64,000 nt of DNA from Aquisalimonas lutea (GTDB lineage: Bacteria; Pseudomonadota; Gammaproteobacteria; Nitrococcales; Aquisalimonadaceae), in contig NZ_JAUFPK010000001.1 in the NCBI RefSeq assembly GCF_030409225.1, positions 2,223,566 through 2,287,565 of the forward strand, in the 5' to 3' direction. A program made the translations under genes and the position numbers. The notes beneath the pieces are model-generated. The model was not told the DNA's origin, made no database searches, and saw only the letters and a program-made list of their open reading frames with translations. Below, in pieces: positions 26,618-35,239 of this stretch; within the stretch, counting starts at the first letter, position 1; every line of letters begins with the position of its first letter.

Positions 26618-28588
26618 ATGGGCCTTCGCCGCGAACAGCGCGAGCACATCGACTCCGTTCTGCGGTATGCCGAAGGGACGAACAAGCCCATCGCCCAGAC
26701 GCCGAACTCGCCCTTGATCGGCCGGTCATGGCAACGGTGCATCGACGAGTACGGGCTGGACCCGACCCGGCCCCGTCCCGCCCGGATCGTGACCAGCCAG
26801 GTGCTGCGGGAGCATCAGGACCGCGCCGACGAGCTGCTGAGCGTGGCCCGCGCTGGTGTCGACCAGCTCTACCAGCAGGCGGCGCAGCTCGATTACGTGC
26901 TGCTGCTCACCGATGACCGCGGCATCACGGTGCAGTACCTGGGTGACAAGCGGCGGGACGCCCGGCTCCGCGAGGCGGGGCTGTACCTTGGCGCGGACTG
27001 GAGCGAGGACTACGCCGGCACGTGCGCCGTGGGCACCTGCCTGCGGGACAATGTCTCCCTGAGCTGCCACCGTACCGACCACTTCGACGCCACCCACATC
27101 GGCTTGACCTGCACCGCGGCGCCGATCCGCGACCCGGATGGCAACCGGCTCGCCGTACTCAACATCTCGGCGCTGGATTCGCCCACTGCGCCGGAGAGCC
27201 AGACGTTCGGCCACCACCTGGTCATGCTCTATGCACGCATGATCGAGGACGCCTACTTCCTGCGCCGCTACCGCAACAGCTACATCCTGCGCTGCGACTC
27301 CTCGCGGGAGTTCGTGCGGGTGAGCGGCCGCTACCTGGTTGCCATGGAAGAGGACGGTACCATTCTCGCGGCCAATACCCCGGGGCGCGAGCTCCTTCGC
27401 CGGCAGGCGGGGCAGGGGCCGGATCCGCTGCGGATAACGGACGCCCTGGACTGCGAGCTCCCGGACCTCTGGGACCTTCCGTACCGCAGCGAGGACCAGA
27501 TCCGCGCCTTCCGGATGCGGCAGCAGGGCGAGATCATCTTTGCCACGCTGATCCAGCCGAGCCGCTTGTTGCCGCGCCATCGCTCCAGCGGCGTCATCGA
27601 TGCCGAAGAGGAGGTGCCGGTGCTGGATCGCCTGGCGGCGGATGACCCCGTCATGCGCAAGACCCTGGCCATGGCCAAGCGCCTTCGCAACGAGCCCATC
27701 AACGTGCTGATCACCGGTGAGACGGGCACCGGCAAGGAACGGCTGGCGCGGGCCCTGCACGAGTCCAGCCGTCGCGCGAAGGGGGCGTTCGTGGCCATGA
27801 ACTGCGCGGCGATCCCCGAGTCGCTGATTGAGAGCGAGCTCTTCGGTTACCAGGCCGGCGCCTTCACCGGCGGGCGCCAGAAGGGGCGCCACGGTCTGGT
27901 GCAGCAGGCCGACGGCGGCACCCTGTTCCTGGACGAGATCGGCGACATGCCGCTACACCTGCAGACGCGGCTGCTGCGGGTGCTTGCCGAGCAGGAGATT
28001 CAGCCGCTGGGGGCGGATCGCCCCGTGCCGGTGGATCTGCGCGTGGTGGCGGCGACGCACCAGGATCTCGGCCGGCTGAACGCCGCCGGTACCTTCCGGC
28101 AGGACCTCTACTACCGGCTCAACGGCGCCACGCTATGGCTGCCGCCGTTGCGGGAGCGGGCCGATCAGCAATACGTCATCGATTGCGTCTACGCCGGCCT
28201 GACCCGGGACCGTCCCGGAGCCCCCCGGCTGCGGGCCGATGCCGTGAGCGCGCTGCTGGCACGCCCGTGGCCGGGCAACATCCGCGAGCTGATCAATGCC
28301 CTGGCCTTCGCCCTGGCGACGGCCACCGGGAGCGAGATCAAGGCCAGCGACCTGCCCGCGGAAGCGTCGGGGAAGCCGGCGGCAGAGGACCGTCGAGCGC
28401 CGCCGCCTGCAGGGCGCTTACCGCTGTCCGGCGACGCTGTCGCTCTCGAGGAGGCCCTGAAGCGCACGCACTGGAACGTCAGTGCCGTCGCCCGGGAGCT
28501 GGGCCTGTCCCGGCCCACGATCTACCGGCGCATGCGCCGCCACGGACTGGTGCCGCCGAACTGGCAGACCGACGAGCCGGGTATGTAG
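26618..28588 (+). CDS. Sigma54-dependent activator, AcoR-like (GAF-AAA-Fis)
   Basis: A 656-residue enhancer-binding protein. An N-terminal GAF-like sensor region (about residues 70-210) is followed by an AAA+ domain with Walker A GETGTGKE (about 370), the sigma54-contact loop GAFTGG (GAFTGA in most relatives) and Walker [11 protein letters not shown], then the R-finger region (PWPGNIREL) and a C-terminal Fis helix-turn-helix ([21 protein letters not shown]). The ATG at 26618 has GGAGGAG upstream. It sits between two genes with sigma54 promoters, the flavin monooxygenase and a truncated aldehyde dehydrogenase, so it most likely activates both in response to their substrate. Confidence 0.9.
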   Translation: MGLRREQREHIDSVLRYAEGTNKPIAQTPNSPLIGRSWQRCIDEYGLDPTRPRPARIVTSQVLREHQDRADELLSVARAGVDQLYQQAAQLDYVLLLTDDRGITVQYLGDKRRDARLREAGLYLGADWSEDYAGTCAVGTCLRDNVSLSCHRTDHFDATHIGLTCTAAPIRDPDGNRLAVLNISALDSPTAPESQTFGHHLVMLYARMIEDAYFLRRYRNSYILRCDSSREFVRVSGRYLVAMEEDGTILAANTPGRELLRRQAGQGPDPLRITDALDCELPDLWDLPYRSEDQIRAFRMRQQGEIIFATLIQPSRLLPRHRSSGVIDAEEEVPVLDRLAADDPVMRKTLAMAKRLRNEPINVLITGETGTGKERLARALHESSRRAKGAFVAMNCAAIPESLIESELFGYQAGAFTGGRQKGRHGLVQQADGGTLFLDEIGDMPLHLQTRLLRVLAEQEIQPLGADRPVPVDLRVVAATHQDLGRLNAAGTFRQDLYYRLNGATLWLPPLRERADQQYVIDCVYAGLTRDRPGAPRLRADAVSALLARPWPGNIRELINALAFALATATGSEIKASDLPAEASGKPAAEDRRAPPPAGRLPLSGDAVALEEALKRTHWNVSAVARELGLSRPTIYRRMRRHGLVPPNWQTDEPGM

Positions 28589-28605
28589 CCGGGACCGGCC
28601 CGGCG

Positions 28606-28806
28606 TCAGTGGGCGGCGTCCAGGGCATTGTCCACGTCGGCCGCCGTGGAGCGCGGGATCCCGCAGAAGGCCGCACCGTCCACGGGGCTGACGTTGTCGA
28701 AATAGCGTCCCTCCACGGGCGCGACCCACTCGCCGTTGATGAAGTTGGCGTAGCGGGACTTGAAGCTGATCACCGAACCGGGCTGACCGGGCTTTGCATA
28801 GCTCAT
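28606..28806 (-). pseudogene. Aldehyde dehydrogenase, truncated after 66 codons
   Basis: The reading frame [20 protein letters not shown], then [21 protein letters not shown] and [14 protein letters not shown], is the N-terminus of an AcoD/ExaC-type aldehyde dehydrogenase (normally about 500 residues). It ends in TGA right after LDAAH, and only 17 bases remain before the end of the converging regulator gene, so the catalytic Cys and Glu parts are deleted. The ribosome site (GGAGAAG) and a sigma54 promoter at 28876-28891 are intact. AcoR-type regulators commonly neighbour such genes. This is a remnant, not a working enzyme. Confidence 0.8.
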
Positions 28807-28875
28807 TGCGTCTTCTCCATCCAGGATTGTTATGGCGTTGCGGGAACGGTTCAGGACCGTTGCCGGCCTCGCTAC

Positions 28876-28891
28876 TGCACGCCGCGTGCCA
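28876..28891 (-). promoter_or_regulatory. Sigma54 promoter of the truncated aldehyde dehydrogenase
   Basis: On the minus strand the sequence is TGGCACGCGGCGTGCA: GG and GC are separated by ten bases, and it matches TGGCACG-N4-TTGCA with one mismatch. Transcription would start near 28865, about 60 bases before the ATG at 28806. The promoter outlived the gene it served. Confidence 0.75.
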
Positions 28892-29011
28892 GCCCGCCCG
28901 GGAAACGCCCGGGCCGATGGATGCGGCGGGGAGGGGTGTTCAGGAGGAGAATGAGGGTGTGCCGGGATGTGCACAGATTGTTGCGACGACAGACTCTGAG
29001 GTGTCGCGGTG

Positions 29012-29093
29012 ATGGAGCACGCCTTCGAGGACCGTCTCCCGGCGGCAGGACGCGGCAGTTCCTGTACGCGCGTTTCCGCCCGCGGGTGGCGGA
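29012..29093 (+). pseudogene. Decayed 3' fragment of a methyltransferase like the one at 23641-24264
   Basis: This stretch aligns by eye with bases 24174-24256 of the intact methyltransferase gene: both contain TGGAGCAC, GAGGACC, and then CAGTTCCTGTACGCGC and TTTCCGC. A deletion of about four bases near 29050 shifts the frame and the 5' part of the gene is missing. It lies between the aldehyde dehydrogenase remnant and the diguanylate cyclase, next to other signs of decay. Confidence 0.65.
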
Positions 29094-29106
29094 ATCGGTC
29101 GAAGGC

Positions 29107-30243
29107 TCAGACCGGCTGGGCCCTGGGGGAGTCCACCGCCTCCACACGGTTTCGTCCCCGCTGCTTCGCCAGGTAGAGACCGGTGTCGGCCTGTTCCACC
29201 AGCTCGAGGAGACGGCGCGGGTTCTCGTCGGGTGTCGCTGACGCGTAACCCGTGCTGATGGTTATGCTGACGGGCGGCATGCCGCTTGATCCCGCTTCGA
29301 AGCGGTGCTCGGCGATGGTGCGGCCGATGCGCTTGGCCCTCGCACGGGCACAATCGGTGTCCACGCCTGGGAGCACGATGACGAATTCCTCGCCGCCGAG
29401 CCGGGCGACAAGGTCGGAGCCGCGGCTGCAGCGCTGGAGTTGTTCCGCGACCTGCTTCAGGACGCTGTCACCGCAGGCATGGCCGTAGCGGTCATTGATG
29501 TCCTTGAAATGGTCGATGTCGAGCAGCAGCAGGGCGACGGGCTTGCCGGAGGCGAACGAATGCGCAATGAGCTGCTCCGCGTGCTCGAACAGGTAGCGCC
29601 GGTTGGGGATGCCCGTGAGCGCGTCGGTATCGGCTTGGTCCTTCAACAGGTTGTGCTGGGTGTGCACCTGGTCGATGAGATGCTCCAGGAGCGCGAGAAT
29701 CAGTACGACGGGCCCGTACACCATCCAGACATAGGCGTTGTAGACCGTGAGATCGAGGCGCGCCCCGAGCTCCAGGGTGACGAGAATGCTCGGGAATACG
29801 GCCAGGAATGCCAGCAGGACGGCGTTGAAGCGCAGACTCTGCGCCTGGGCGATGAACGGCACGAAGACGAAGAAGTACAGGAACCCGCCCAAGCCGTAGG
29901 ACGCACCGCCGTCGAGCCGGTCGAGCACCTCGATGAAGGTGATCTGGACGAAGGCCGGAACAAGGAAAAGCCCCGTCCGGGCCATCCAGCCCGTGGGATT
30001 CATCCACATGACGGCCGCGAGGAGCAGCACGGCGGCGGACTGCGCGGCGCGCAGCCACACCGTCTCCCCGATGCTTGCAGGATCGAGGGCGTAATCCCAG
30101 ATCCACGTGCACGCGACGAACCCGGCGGTGATCACCGTGGCCACCACCGAGAACCGACCCAGGTACGCCGCCTTCGATGCGAGGTGTTCCGGCTCGTGGA
30201 CAGCCCGGAGCCAGTTCAGCAGACGGTGCAAGGATGCGTGCAT
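29107..30243 (-). CDS. Membrane-bound diguanylate cyclase (GGDEF)
   Basis: A 378-residue cyclic di-GMP synthase. Six hydrophobic helices (about residues 30-200: FSVVATVITAGFVACTWIW, AAVLLLAAVMWM, FLYFFVFVPFIAQA, and others) form an N-terminal membrane domain, followed by a linker and a GGDEF domain. The active motif is GGEEF, with an RxxD inhibitory site (RGSD) five residues earlier, so the enzyme should be active and feedback-inhibited. The ATG at 30243 is chosen; the longer frame adds 39 Arg-rich codons of doubtful coding character. It is not closely similar to the cyclase at 9006 outside the GGDEF domain. Confidence 0.88.
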   Translation of the reverse strand: MHASLHRLLNWLRAVHEPEHLASKAAYLGRFSVVATVITAGFVACTWIWDYALDPASIGETVWLRAAQSAAVLLLAAVMWMNPTGWMARTGLFLVPAFVQITFIEVLDRLDGGASYGLGGFLYFFVFVPFIAQAQSLRFNAVLLAFLAVFPSILVTLELGARLDLTVYNAYVWMVYGPVVLILALLEHLIDQVHTQHNLLKDQADTDALTGIPNRRYLFEHAEQLIAHSFASGKPVALLLLDIDHFKDINDRYGHACGDSVLKQVAEQLQRCSRGSDLVARLGGEEFVIVLPGVDTDCARARAKRIGRTIAEHRFEAGSSGMPPVSITISTGYASATPDENPRRLLELVEQADTGLYLAKQRGRNRVEAVDSPRAQPV

Positions 30244-30569
30244 GCGCTTTCGCCTAAAACGGGCCAAAGGAGATCTCGCACGAAATAGAGGCTTGCCGCA
30301 TCCGGTGCCCGCGCAGGAGACGACGTTGGCATTGCGGATGCGCGCTGCGTGTGCAGTCACATCCTACGCAGAATCGACACGGCGGGAAGGAGAGCTGGAT
30401 CACAGTTTCCCCGGCCCGGGGATGTGCCTTCGGCCCTGGCGGGCAAACCGGCCGTATGGGTGTCACGCTGGAAGGATAGGGGAGCGCTGTGGACCTCCCG
30501 GCTCGCCGGTCGCAGGGTTAGCGGCATCCCGGGGGAGGCCAGGGCGGCGCGCGTCAGCGGAGGTGGATC

Positions 30570-30848
30570 ATGACAGGCAATGACAACAGGTTCGGCGTCC
30601 TTCTTTTCGATGAGGGCTGGGACGAGCTGGGCGGCGCTCTGGAGCCCTATGCCCGCGAGGGCCCCATCGGCAAATACCTGTACTGCCGGAAATTCGAGGT
30701 CATCGGGTCTTTCGTCGAGTTGACATTCACTCCCGGCCAGGTTCGCGGCCGCATCGATGAGGAGACAACGGTTTGGATCCCGACCCACTTCATCAAGTTC
30801 GTCGCGACCTCCAGCATGGCGAACGAGAAGGGGATGGGATTCGTGTAG
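30570..30848 (+). CDS. Unrecognised 92-residue protein, copy 1 of a duplicated gene
   Basis: No family is recognised. The protein is soluble, with FGVLLFDEGWDELGGALEP, GPIGKYLYCRKFEV and WIPTHFIKFVATS segments and no signal peptide. GGAGG precedes the ATG at 30570. A second copy at 38336-38614 differs at about ten of 92 residues, and the similarity extends about 50 bases upstream and seven bases downstream of the gene, so a DNA segment of roughly 340 bases was duplicated. Both copies remain open, which suggests selection on the protein. Confidence 0.65.
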   Translation: MTGNDNRFGVLLFDEGWDELGGALEPYAREGPIGKYLYCRKFEVIGSFVELTFTPGQVRGRIDEETTVWIPTHFIKFVATSSMANEKGMGFV

Positions 30849-30866
30849 CGGCAGTTCGGCGCATGC

Positions 30867-31436
30867 CTAACCGTTCAAAGGCTCATCCTCGTAGTTGCGA
30901 ACACCCTCCATGAGCCAAGGGTCCGGCAATTGATCGGGACCGTCTCCGTGCAGCACGTGCACTTCCCCGGTGCCGTCCATCACGACCGCACGCACGGTGG
31001 ATAGCTGCTGGACGTTGGCTTTGCGCAGCTTGCTCCGCAGATCCTCCGTTGTGACACGAGCAACCTGCATATTGCGTGGCAACATCCGCCCGCCCGCGCC
31101 CATCAGCAGGATGGGCCGATTATCCACGCTCCGCTCGACCCCGCGGTAGCGGTGGCGCAGTTTGGATACCCCGAGGTGGAGGGCATAGAGCGTTGCGACC
31201 GCAAGGACGCCCTGGAGCAGCATCGGCTTGTCCACGACCATCGTCGCCCCGACGGTCGAGCCGATAGCGATCGTGATCGCGATGTCGAAGGTCGACATCT
31301 CCGCAAAACTCCGCACTCCGGCCAGACGCGCGAAGGCCATGACGGTCGCGTACATGACAAAGGCCGACAGCACGACCGTGCCGACCATTTCGACGTCGAT
31401 GGTCAGTTGATCCTGCAACATGGTGGCGTTCTCCAT
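30867..31436 (-). CDS. DUF421 membrane protein (YetF/YcaP-like)
   Basis: A 189-residue protein with the family layout: two to three membrane helices (VGTVVLSAFVMYATVMAFARL, FDIAITIAIGSTVGATMV, MLLQGVLAVATLYALHLG) followed by the cytoplasmic DUF421 domain (RSVDNRPILLMGAGGRMLPRNMQVARVTTEDL). Function is unknown; relatives are linked to envelope stress and spore germination receptors. It is the last gene of a three-gene leftward group with a lipid kinase and a coiled-coil protein. Confidence 0.87.
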   Translation of the reverse strand: MENATMLQDQLTIDVEMVGTVVLSAFVMYATVMAFARLAGVRSFAEMSTFDIAITIAIGSTVGATMVVDKPMLLQGVLAVATLYALHLGVSKLRHRYRGVERSVDNRPILLMGAGGRMLPRNMQVARVTTEDLRSKLRKANVQQLSTVRAVVMDGTGEVHVLHGDGPDQLPDPWLMEGVRNYEDEPLNG

Positions 31437-31478
31437 TGCGCTTGCCTGACCGTCTATAGCGTCAGCGACCAGGCTGTA

Positions 31479-32372
31479 TCATTCACCCGGGATGATGACC
31501 TGCAGAGCGCCCCGGCGCACCTTGAAGGTTGCGGGTGTAACGGTGACGATTTCACCGTCGGCGTTGATCTGGCGCTGACGGCGTGTCGACAGAGTCACCT
31601 GGCGTCCTCGTAGTATCGTGATCCAGCGCGTGGACCTGTGCGCGCCGGCGCGTAGCGCCGGCAGGATCAAGAGCAGGTGCCACAACGGCTGCGGCAAGAG
31701 GGCGTAGACACCCAGCAGGCCGTCGTCGATCCTGGCGTCCTGGGTTACGGCTAGCCCGCCGCCGTGAAAGCGCCCGTTCCCGACCGACACCTGGATCGAT
31801 CGCAGGGATAGCGATGTCTGGTCGCAGGAGATATGGATGCGGAACGATTTTCTTGCACGCCAGCCGAGAATGAAAGCGCCGACATAGTGGACGATGCCCC
31901 AGCGCTTGCGCACGCCGGCAAGGCGTGCGGCGATTTCCACGCTCAGCCCTACGCTGGCGACATTGAAGAAGAGGTGTCCGTTCACTTCACCCAGGTCGAT
32001 GCGGTGCACACGCCCTGTGTGAAGCACGGCCGCGGCTTGCGGAGCGTCACGGGGCAGAGCCAGCGTTCGGGCAAGATCGTTGGCGGTTCCAAGCGGTATC
32101 ACCAGCAGCGGGCGTGCGGCGTCGCAGAGCGCTTGCGCAAGGCTATTGAGCGTACCGTCGCCGCCACCGACCGCGATGCAGTCGAAACCCTGCCCGCGCT
32201 CCTGCAGTATCCTGCGGCCATCCTCGATGGTGTCGAAGTCGATCAGTGTTACCTCGGCAGGGCGCATGGCCTCGACGATCTCGTCCAGCCTGGCTTGCGT
32301 GAGCTCTTCCGCCTTTGCCGCGGATAGCAGCAACAGCACGCGCTGGACTTTGCGATCACTTGACGCCGCCAT
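31479..32372 (-). CDS. Diacylglycerol/lipid kinase family protein (YegS-like)
   Basis: A 297-residue kinase of the DAGK catalytic-domain family. The nucleotide-binding motif is VGGGDGTLNSLAQAL (about residue 75) and PLGTANDLART (about 100) is the second conserved loop; the C-terminal beta-sandwich includes VGNGRFHGGGLAV and the DARIDDGLLGVY segment. It should phosphorylate a membrane lipid or sphingoid substrate on the cytoplasmic face. It lies 12 bases downstream of the 148-residue gene and 42 bases upstream of DUF421, in one operon. Confidence 0.9.
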   Translation of the reverse strand: MAASSDRKVQRVLLLLSAAKAEELTQARLDEIVEAMRPAEVTLIDFDTIEDGRRILQERGQGFDCIAVGGGDGTLNSLAQALCDAARPLLVIPLGTANDLARTLALPRDAPQAAAVLHTGRVHRIDLGEVNGHLFFNVASVGLSVEIAARLAGVRKRWGIVHYVGAFILGWRARKSFRIHISCDQTSLSLRSIQVSVGNGRFHGGGLAVTQDARIDDGLLGVYALLPQPLWHLLLILPALRAGAHRSTRWITILRGRQVTLSTRRQRQINADGEIVTVTPATFKVRRGALQVIIPGE

Positions 32373-32384
32373 CGGGCCCCTCCG

Positions 32385-32831
32385 TCACATGCGCTGCAGG
32401 AGACGGTCGATTTCCAGGGACGCCTCTTCAGCTTCCTGCTCCAGGCGTGCGGCGATATCGACGAGGTCCGCCGGCGCGTGCGTGATCCGGGTAACCTCGG
32501 CGGCGGCGGCCGAAAGCTTCGCCTCCGTTTCCCGGCAGCGGCGCAGCAAGTCCTCGGGTTCGCTCAAGTGCACGAAGGTCTCGAAATGCGCCCTCAGATC
32601 GCGCAACGTTTCAAGGTCGGCGTCCGGCATGCTGGTGAGAGCGCCCCTGTTCCAGATCGCCGAGTCCAGCTCATCGACCAACGCCTCGTGCTCTCCGGCG
32701 AGCCGGTTCAGGCTGTCGGCGGCCGGCTGATCCTGCATCACTTCCGCCACTCGTCGCTGGGCATTGACGGATTCCCTCGCAAGAACCGCAAGATCCCTTA
32801 TCCACGCGGTGATCCCGTTATCCTCTTCCAT
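32385..32831 (-). CDS. Helical, coiled-coil hypothetical protein
   Basis: A 148-residue, almost entirely helical, acidic protein (LAVLARESVNAQRRVAEVM, AGEHEALVDELDSAIW, ETFVHLSEPEDLLRRC, RLEQEAEEASLEIDRLL). No family is recognised and there is no signal peptide or membrane span. It is the first gene of the operon with the lipid kinase and DUF421 protein, separated from the kinase by 12 bases. Codon use is normal for the chromosome. Confidence 0.65.
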   Translation of the reverse strand: MEEDNGITAWIRDLAVLARESVNAQRRVAEVMQDQPAADSLNRLAGEHEALVDELDSAIWNRGALTSMPDADLETLRDLRAHFETFVHLSEPEDLLRRCRETEAKLSAAAAEVTRITHAPADLVDIAARLEQEAEEASLEIDRLLQRM

Positions 32832-33095
32832 CGCTTGGACGGTCCACCTCGGACGCGACGGTCATGTCGCAATGCAGATGTAGCGAGCGCCCGTGTTGAG
32901 TGGCACAAGGCGCTCCTTGGAAGACCTCAACGCACCTTATAGATACGCAACCCGAGCTCTCGGAGTTCCATGGCGTCGGGCCGGACCGGCCAATCTGGAG
33001 AAGGTGCGCGGGAGCGGTTGTATCGGGCTCGCCGGGGGGCCGCATCGGCTGCTCTGCGTAGACAGGGCAGCGGATACGGCCCCCGGCATTGTTGC

Positions 33096-33470
33096 TCAGA
33101 CCCGAACGATCTCGTCCTTGAGGGAATAGGCAATGGCGAGCACGTCCCGGCGGGTCGCCTCATCGACGCCCTGGGCGTCCAGCGACCGCAGGATGTCGTC
33201 CAGCACGGCCATGTACTCGCTCTCGCCGATGTTCATGCCGCGATGGATCTCGAGCATGCTGCGGCCCTCGTACTTCTCCGGTCCGCCGCTGCCTTCGCCC
33301 AGGAAGTCGCGCAGATGCCGCTTGGCTGTAGCCATGCGGTCCGGGTCCTCCTTCAACGCCTGGTAGCGCGGATTGATTTCCGGGTTGACCAGATGCGCGT
33401 CGACGATGCGGTCGACCAGCGACGAAATACCGGGCCCGGACCCGAGCCGCTCGTAAAGATCTGTGCTCAT
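33096..33470 (-). CDS. Truncated haemoglobin, group I
   Basis: A 124-residue 2/2 globin. Family features are LYERLGSGPGISSLVDRIVD at the N-terminus, the conserved HLRDFLGEGSGGPEKYEGRSM segment with the group I Gly-Gly turn, and the proximal haem-ligand His in LEIHRGMNI. It likely binds O2 or NO and may detoxify NO. The ATG at 33470 has GGAGG seven bases upstream; the longer upstream frame is not used. The flanking regions on both sides have no other clear gene, so it appears monocistronic. Confidence 0.9.
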   Translation of the reverse strand: MSTDLYERLGSGPGISSLVDRIVDAHLVNPEINPRYQALKEDPDRMATAKRHLRDFLGEGSGGPEKYEGRSMLEIHRGMNIGESEYMAVLDDILRSLDAQGVDEATRRDVLAIAYSLKDEIVRV

Positions 33471-33866
33471 GGCTCTGCCTCCTGTACGACGTGGGCTTTC
33501 CTGCGTTGCTCCGCTCCCGGGAACGAAAATGGTTTGCTGCCCCGGGCAGGATTCAGTGTAGAGCCGGCCCCGGCCGCCGGAATGAGGAAGCCATGAGGAT
33601 GTCGTGAGGATTGTCGAGTGCCGCGCGTTGGCGCCGTGGGCGCAGGCATCGGCGATTATGGTGTGCGTCGAACATTGGGCGGAAAACGGGCCCAACCGGT
33701 GCAATCAAGCTCGCAGTCGTCACCGTTTGCGGGCGCCGATTCATGTGCTCTGATCACCCGGCAGAGCCTGATTTCTCGTCGACGCCGTCGCGTTCCATTG
33801 TCGCTGACGTGGCAGAATGTCATCCGAGCTTAGACCGTCAGGTATCCATCGTCCGGGGATCATATT
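33471..33866. other. Intergenic region without a recognisable gene
   Basis: This 396-base interval between the leftward globin and rightward RidA genes has several overlapping short frames but no coherent protein, ribosome site or RNA motif that I can support. It presumably holds both promoters. Confidence 0.5.
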
Positions 33867-34259
33867 ATGCCCAAGCATGTCTCCTCCGGTTCGCCCCTCG
33901 AGCCCCGTATCGGCTTCTCGCGGGCGGTACGTGTCGGGCCGTTCATCGCCGTTTCCGGCACCGCCCCGATCGCGCCTGGAGGCGGAGTCGCCGCCGCCGG
34001 CGATGTCTACGGACAGACAAGACGATGTCTCGAGATCATCGCTGAAGCAGTGGCCGATGCGGGATTGTCTCTGTCGGATGTCATTCGAACGCGGGTGATG
34101 CTCACCGACATCTCGCAGTGGGAAGAGGCCGCGCGTGCCCATGGCGAGTTTTTCGCGACCGTGAGGCCGGCGTGCACCTTCGTGGAGGTCAAGGCCTTCA
34201 TCGATCCGGAGTGGCTCGTGGAGATCGAGGCGGACGGTATCGCGGAAGCCGATGGCTGA
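33867..34259 (+). CDS. RidA (YjgF/YER057c/UK114) family protein
   Basis: A 130-residue Rid-family protein that should form a trimer and hydrolyse reactive imine/enamine intermediates or act in a related catabolic step. Recognisable segments are GFSRAVRVGPFIAVSGTAPI, DVYGQTRRCLEIIAEAVADAG, LSDVIRTRVMLTDI and RPACTFVEVKAFIDPEWLVEIEA. The Arg in RPACTFVEV corresponds to the catalytic Arg of RidA. The ATG at 33867 precedes a VOC-family gene by 50 bases in the same direction. Confidence 0.88.
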   Translation: MPKHVSSGSPLEPRIGFSRAVRVGPFIAVSGTAPIAPGGGVAAAGDVYGQTRRCLEIIAEAVADAGLSLSDVIRTRVMLTDISQWEEAARAHGEFFATVRPACTFVEVKAFIDPEWLVEIEADGIAEADG

Positions 34260-34309
34260 CCGCCCGGGTAAGCGCCGGCAGGGCGCGATGGGAAGAACAG
34301 GAGGGAACC

Positions 34310-34666
34310 ATGAAAGTGAAACGTATCGTATCCAACACGGCGACGTCCGATCTCGACAAGGCGAAGAGCTTCTACGGGGAGCTGCTGGGCCTCGACGTGC
34401 TCATGGATCACGGGTGGTTTCAGACGTACGGGTCGGACGAAAGGATGACGGTTCAGGTCAGTTTCGGCTCCGAGGGCGGCTCCGGGACGCCGGTACCCGA
34501 TTTGTCCATTGAAGTCGATGATATCGAGGCCGCGTTCGCGCGATTCGCAGAGGCGAACGTGCCCATCGAGTACGGACCCGTAAGCGAACCCTGGGGCGTG
34601 CGGAGATTCTACGTCCGCGATCCGTTCGGCAGGCTCGTCAACATCCTGCAGCATGTAGGGCCATAG
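34310..34666 (+). CDS. VOC-family (glyoxalase/bleomycin-resistance-like) protein
   Basis: A 118-residue VOC protein: RIVSNTATSDLDKAKSFYGELLGLDVLM starts the first beta-alpha-beta-beta-beta unit and DLSIEVDDIEAAFARFAEANV starts the second, ending in FYVRDPFGRLVNILQH with the usual metal-ligand Glu position replaced by Asn. GGAGGGAACC precedes the ATG at 34310. Function could be glyoxalase-like, dioxygenase-like or ligand binding. It probably shares an operon with the RidA gene. Confidence 0.85.
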   Translation: MKVKRIVSNTATSDLDKAKSFYGELLGLDVLMDHGWFQTYGSDERMTVQVSFGSEGGSGTPVPDLSIEVDDIEAAFARFAEANVPIEYGPVSEPWGVRRFYVRDPFGRLVNILQHVGP

Positions 34667-34832
34667 CCGGGGCGTGGAAACAAGCAGCGGTGGTTACAGC
34701 GGCGGCCAGGTCACCAGGGGATTGCCGCCGCACGCTGTCGCACCCGTTTCACTCCGTGCCCTGTGCCACGGCGTGCCCGTCGCCGAGCTCCGGCGGCGCG
34801 CCGGCGCCCGAACGCACGCACGCAGTTTTCTC

Positions 34833-35093
34833 TCAGTGCGTTCCAGCCTCAGTCGCCCTTGCAGCAGCGCCTTGCCTCCGCCGTCCGCGCGCGGCGATCC
34901 CCCGCCGGAGCGTGTACCAGCAATGGGTGAGCCTGCGCGGAAGGGGCAGAACCACTCTGCCGATGAAGGCCTCGACGACCCGGGCACGCTCCTGCCGCGC
35001 ATGCTCGCGCACCGCCTCCGTATCGATGGAGCCGTTGGCGCGGAGATACACATTCGGTCGTGTCGTCGCTGCCTGTTCGGTTGTGTGTCGCAT
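34833..35093 (-). CDS. Small basic protein divergent from a LysR regulator
   Basis: An 86-residue basic protein: RPNVYLRANGSIDTEAVREHARQERARVVEAFIG followed by an Arg-rich tail (LPLPRRLTHCWYTLRR). The pattern of a short N-terminal segment, an IDxEAVxxxARxxRA helix and a basic membrane-proximal tail is like the small RSP_7527/YjiS-type proteins that often pair with LysR regulators. That family link is tentative. The ATG at 35093 has GGGAGAG upstream. Longer overlapping frames on both strands are shadows. Confidence 0.5.
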   Translation of the reverse strand: MRHTTEQAATTRPNVYLRANGSIDTEAVREHARQERARVVEAFIGRVVLPLPRRLTHCWYTLRRGIAARGRRRQGAAARATEAGTH

Positions 35094-35239
35094 GACGTCT
35101 CTCTCCCTGTCCGGGGTCGCGGTCGCCTCCGCCCCGTTGCGTTCATCCTGTGGGGCAAGGCCTCTTGGCTGCTTCTGGTGGGAACTGTAGGATCTTCAGT
35201 AATGCAAATAAATTCGCTATACGAGAAAATGAACTTTGC

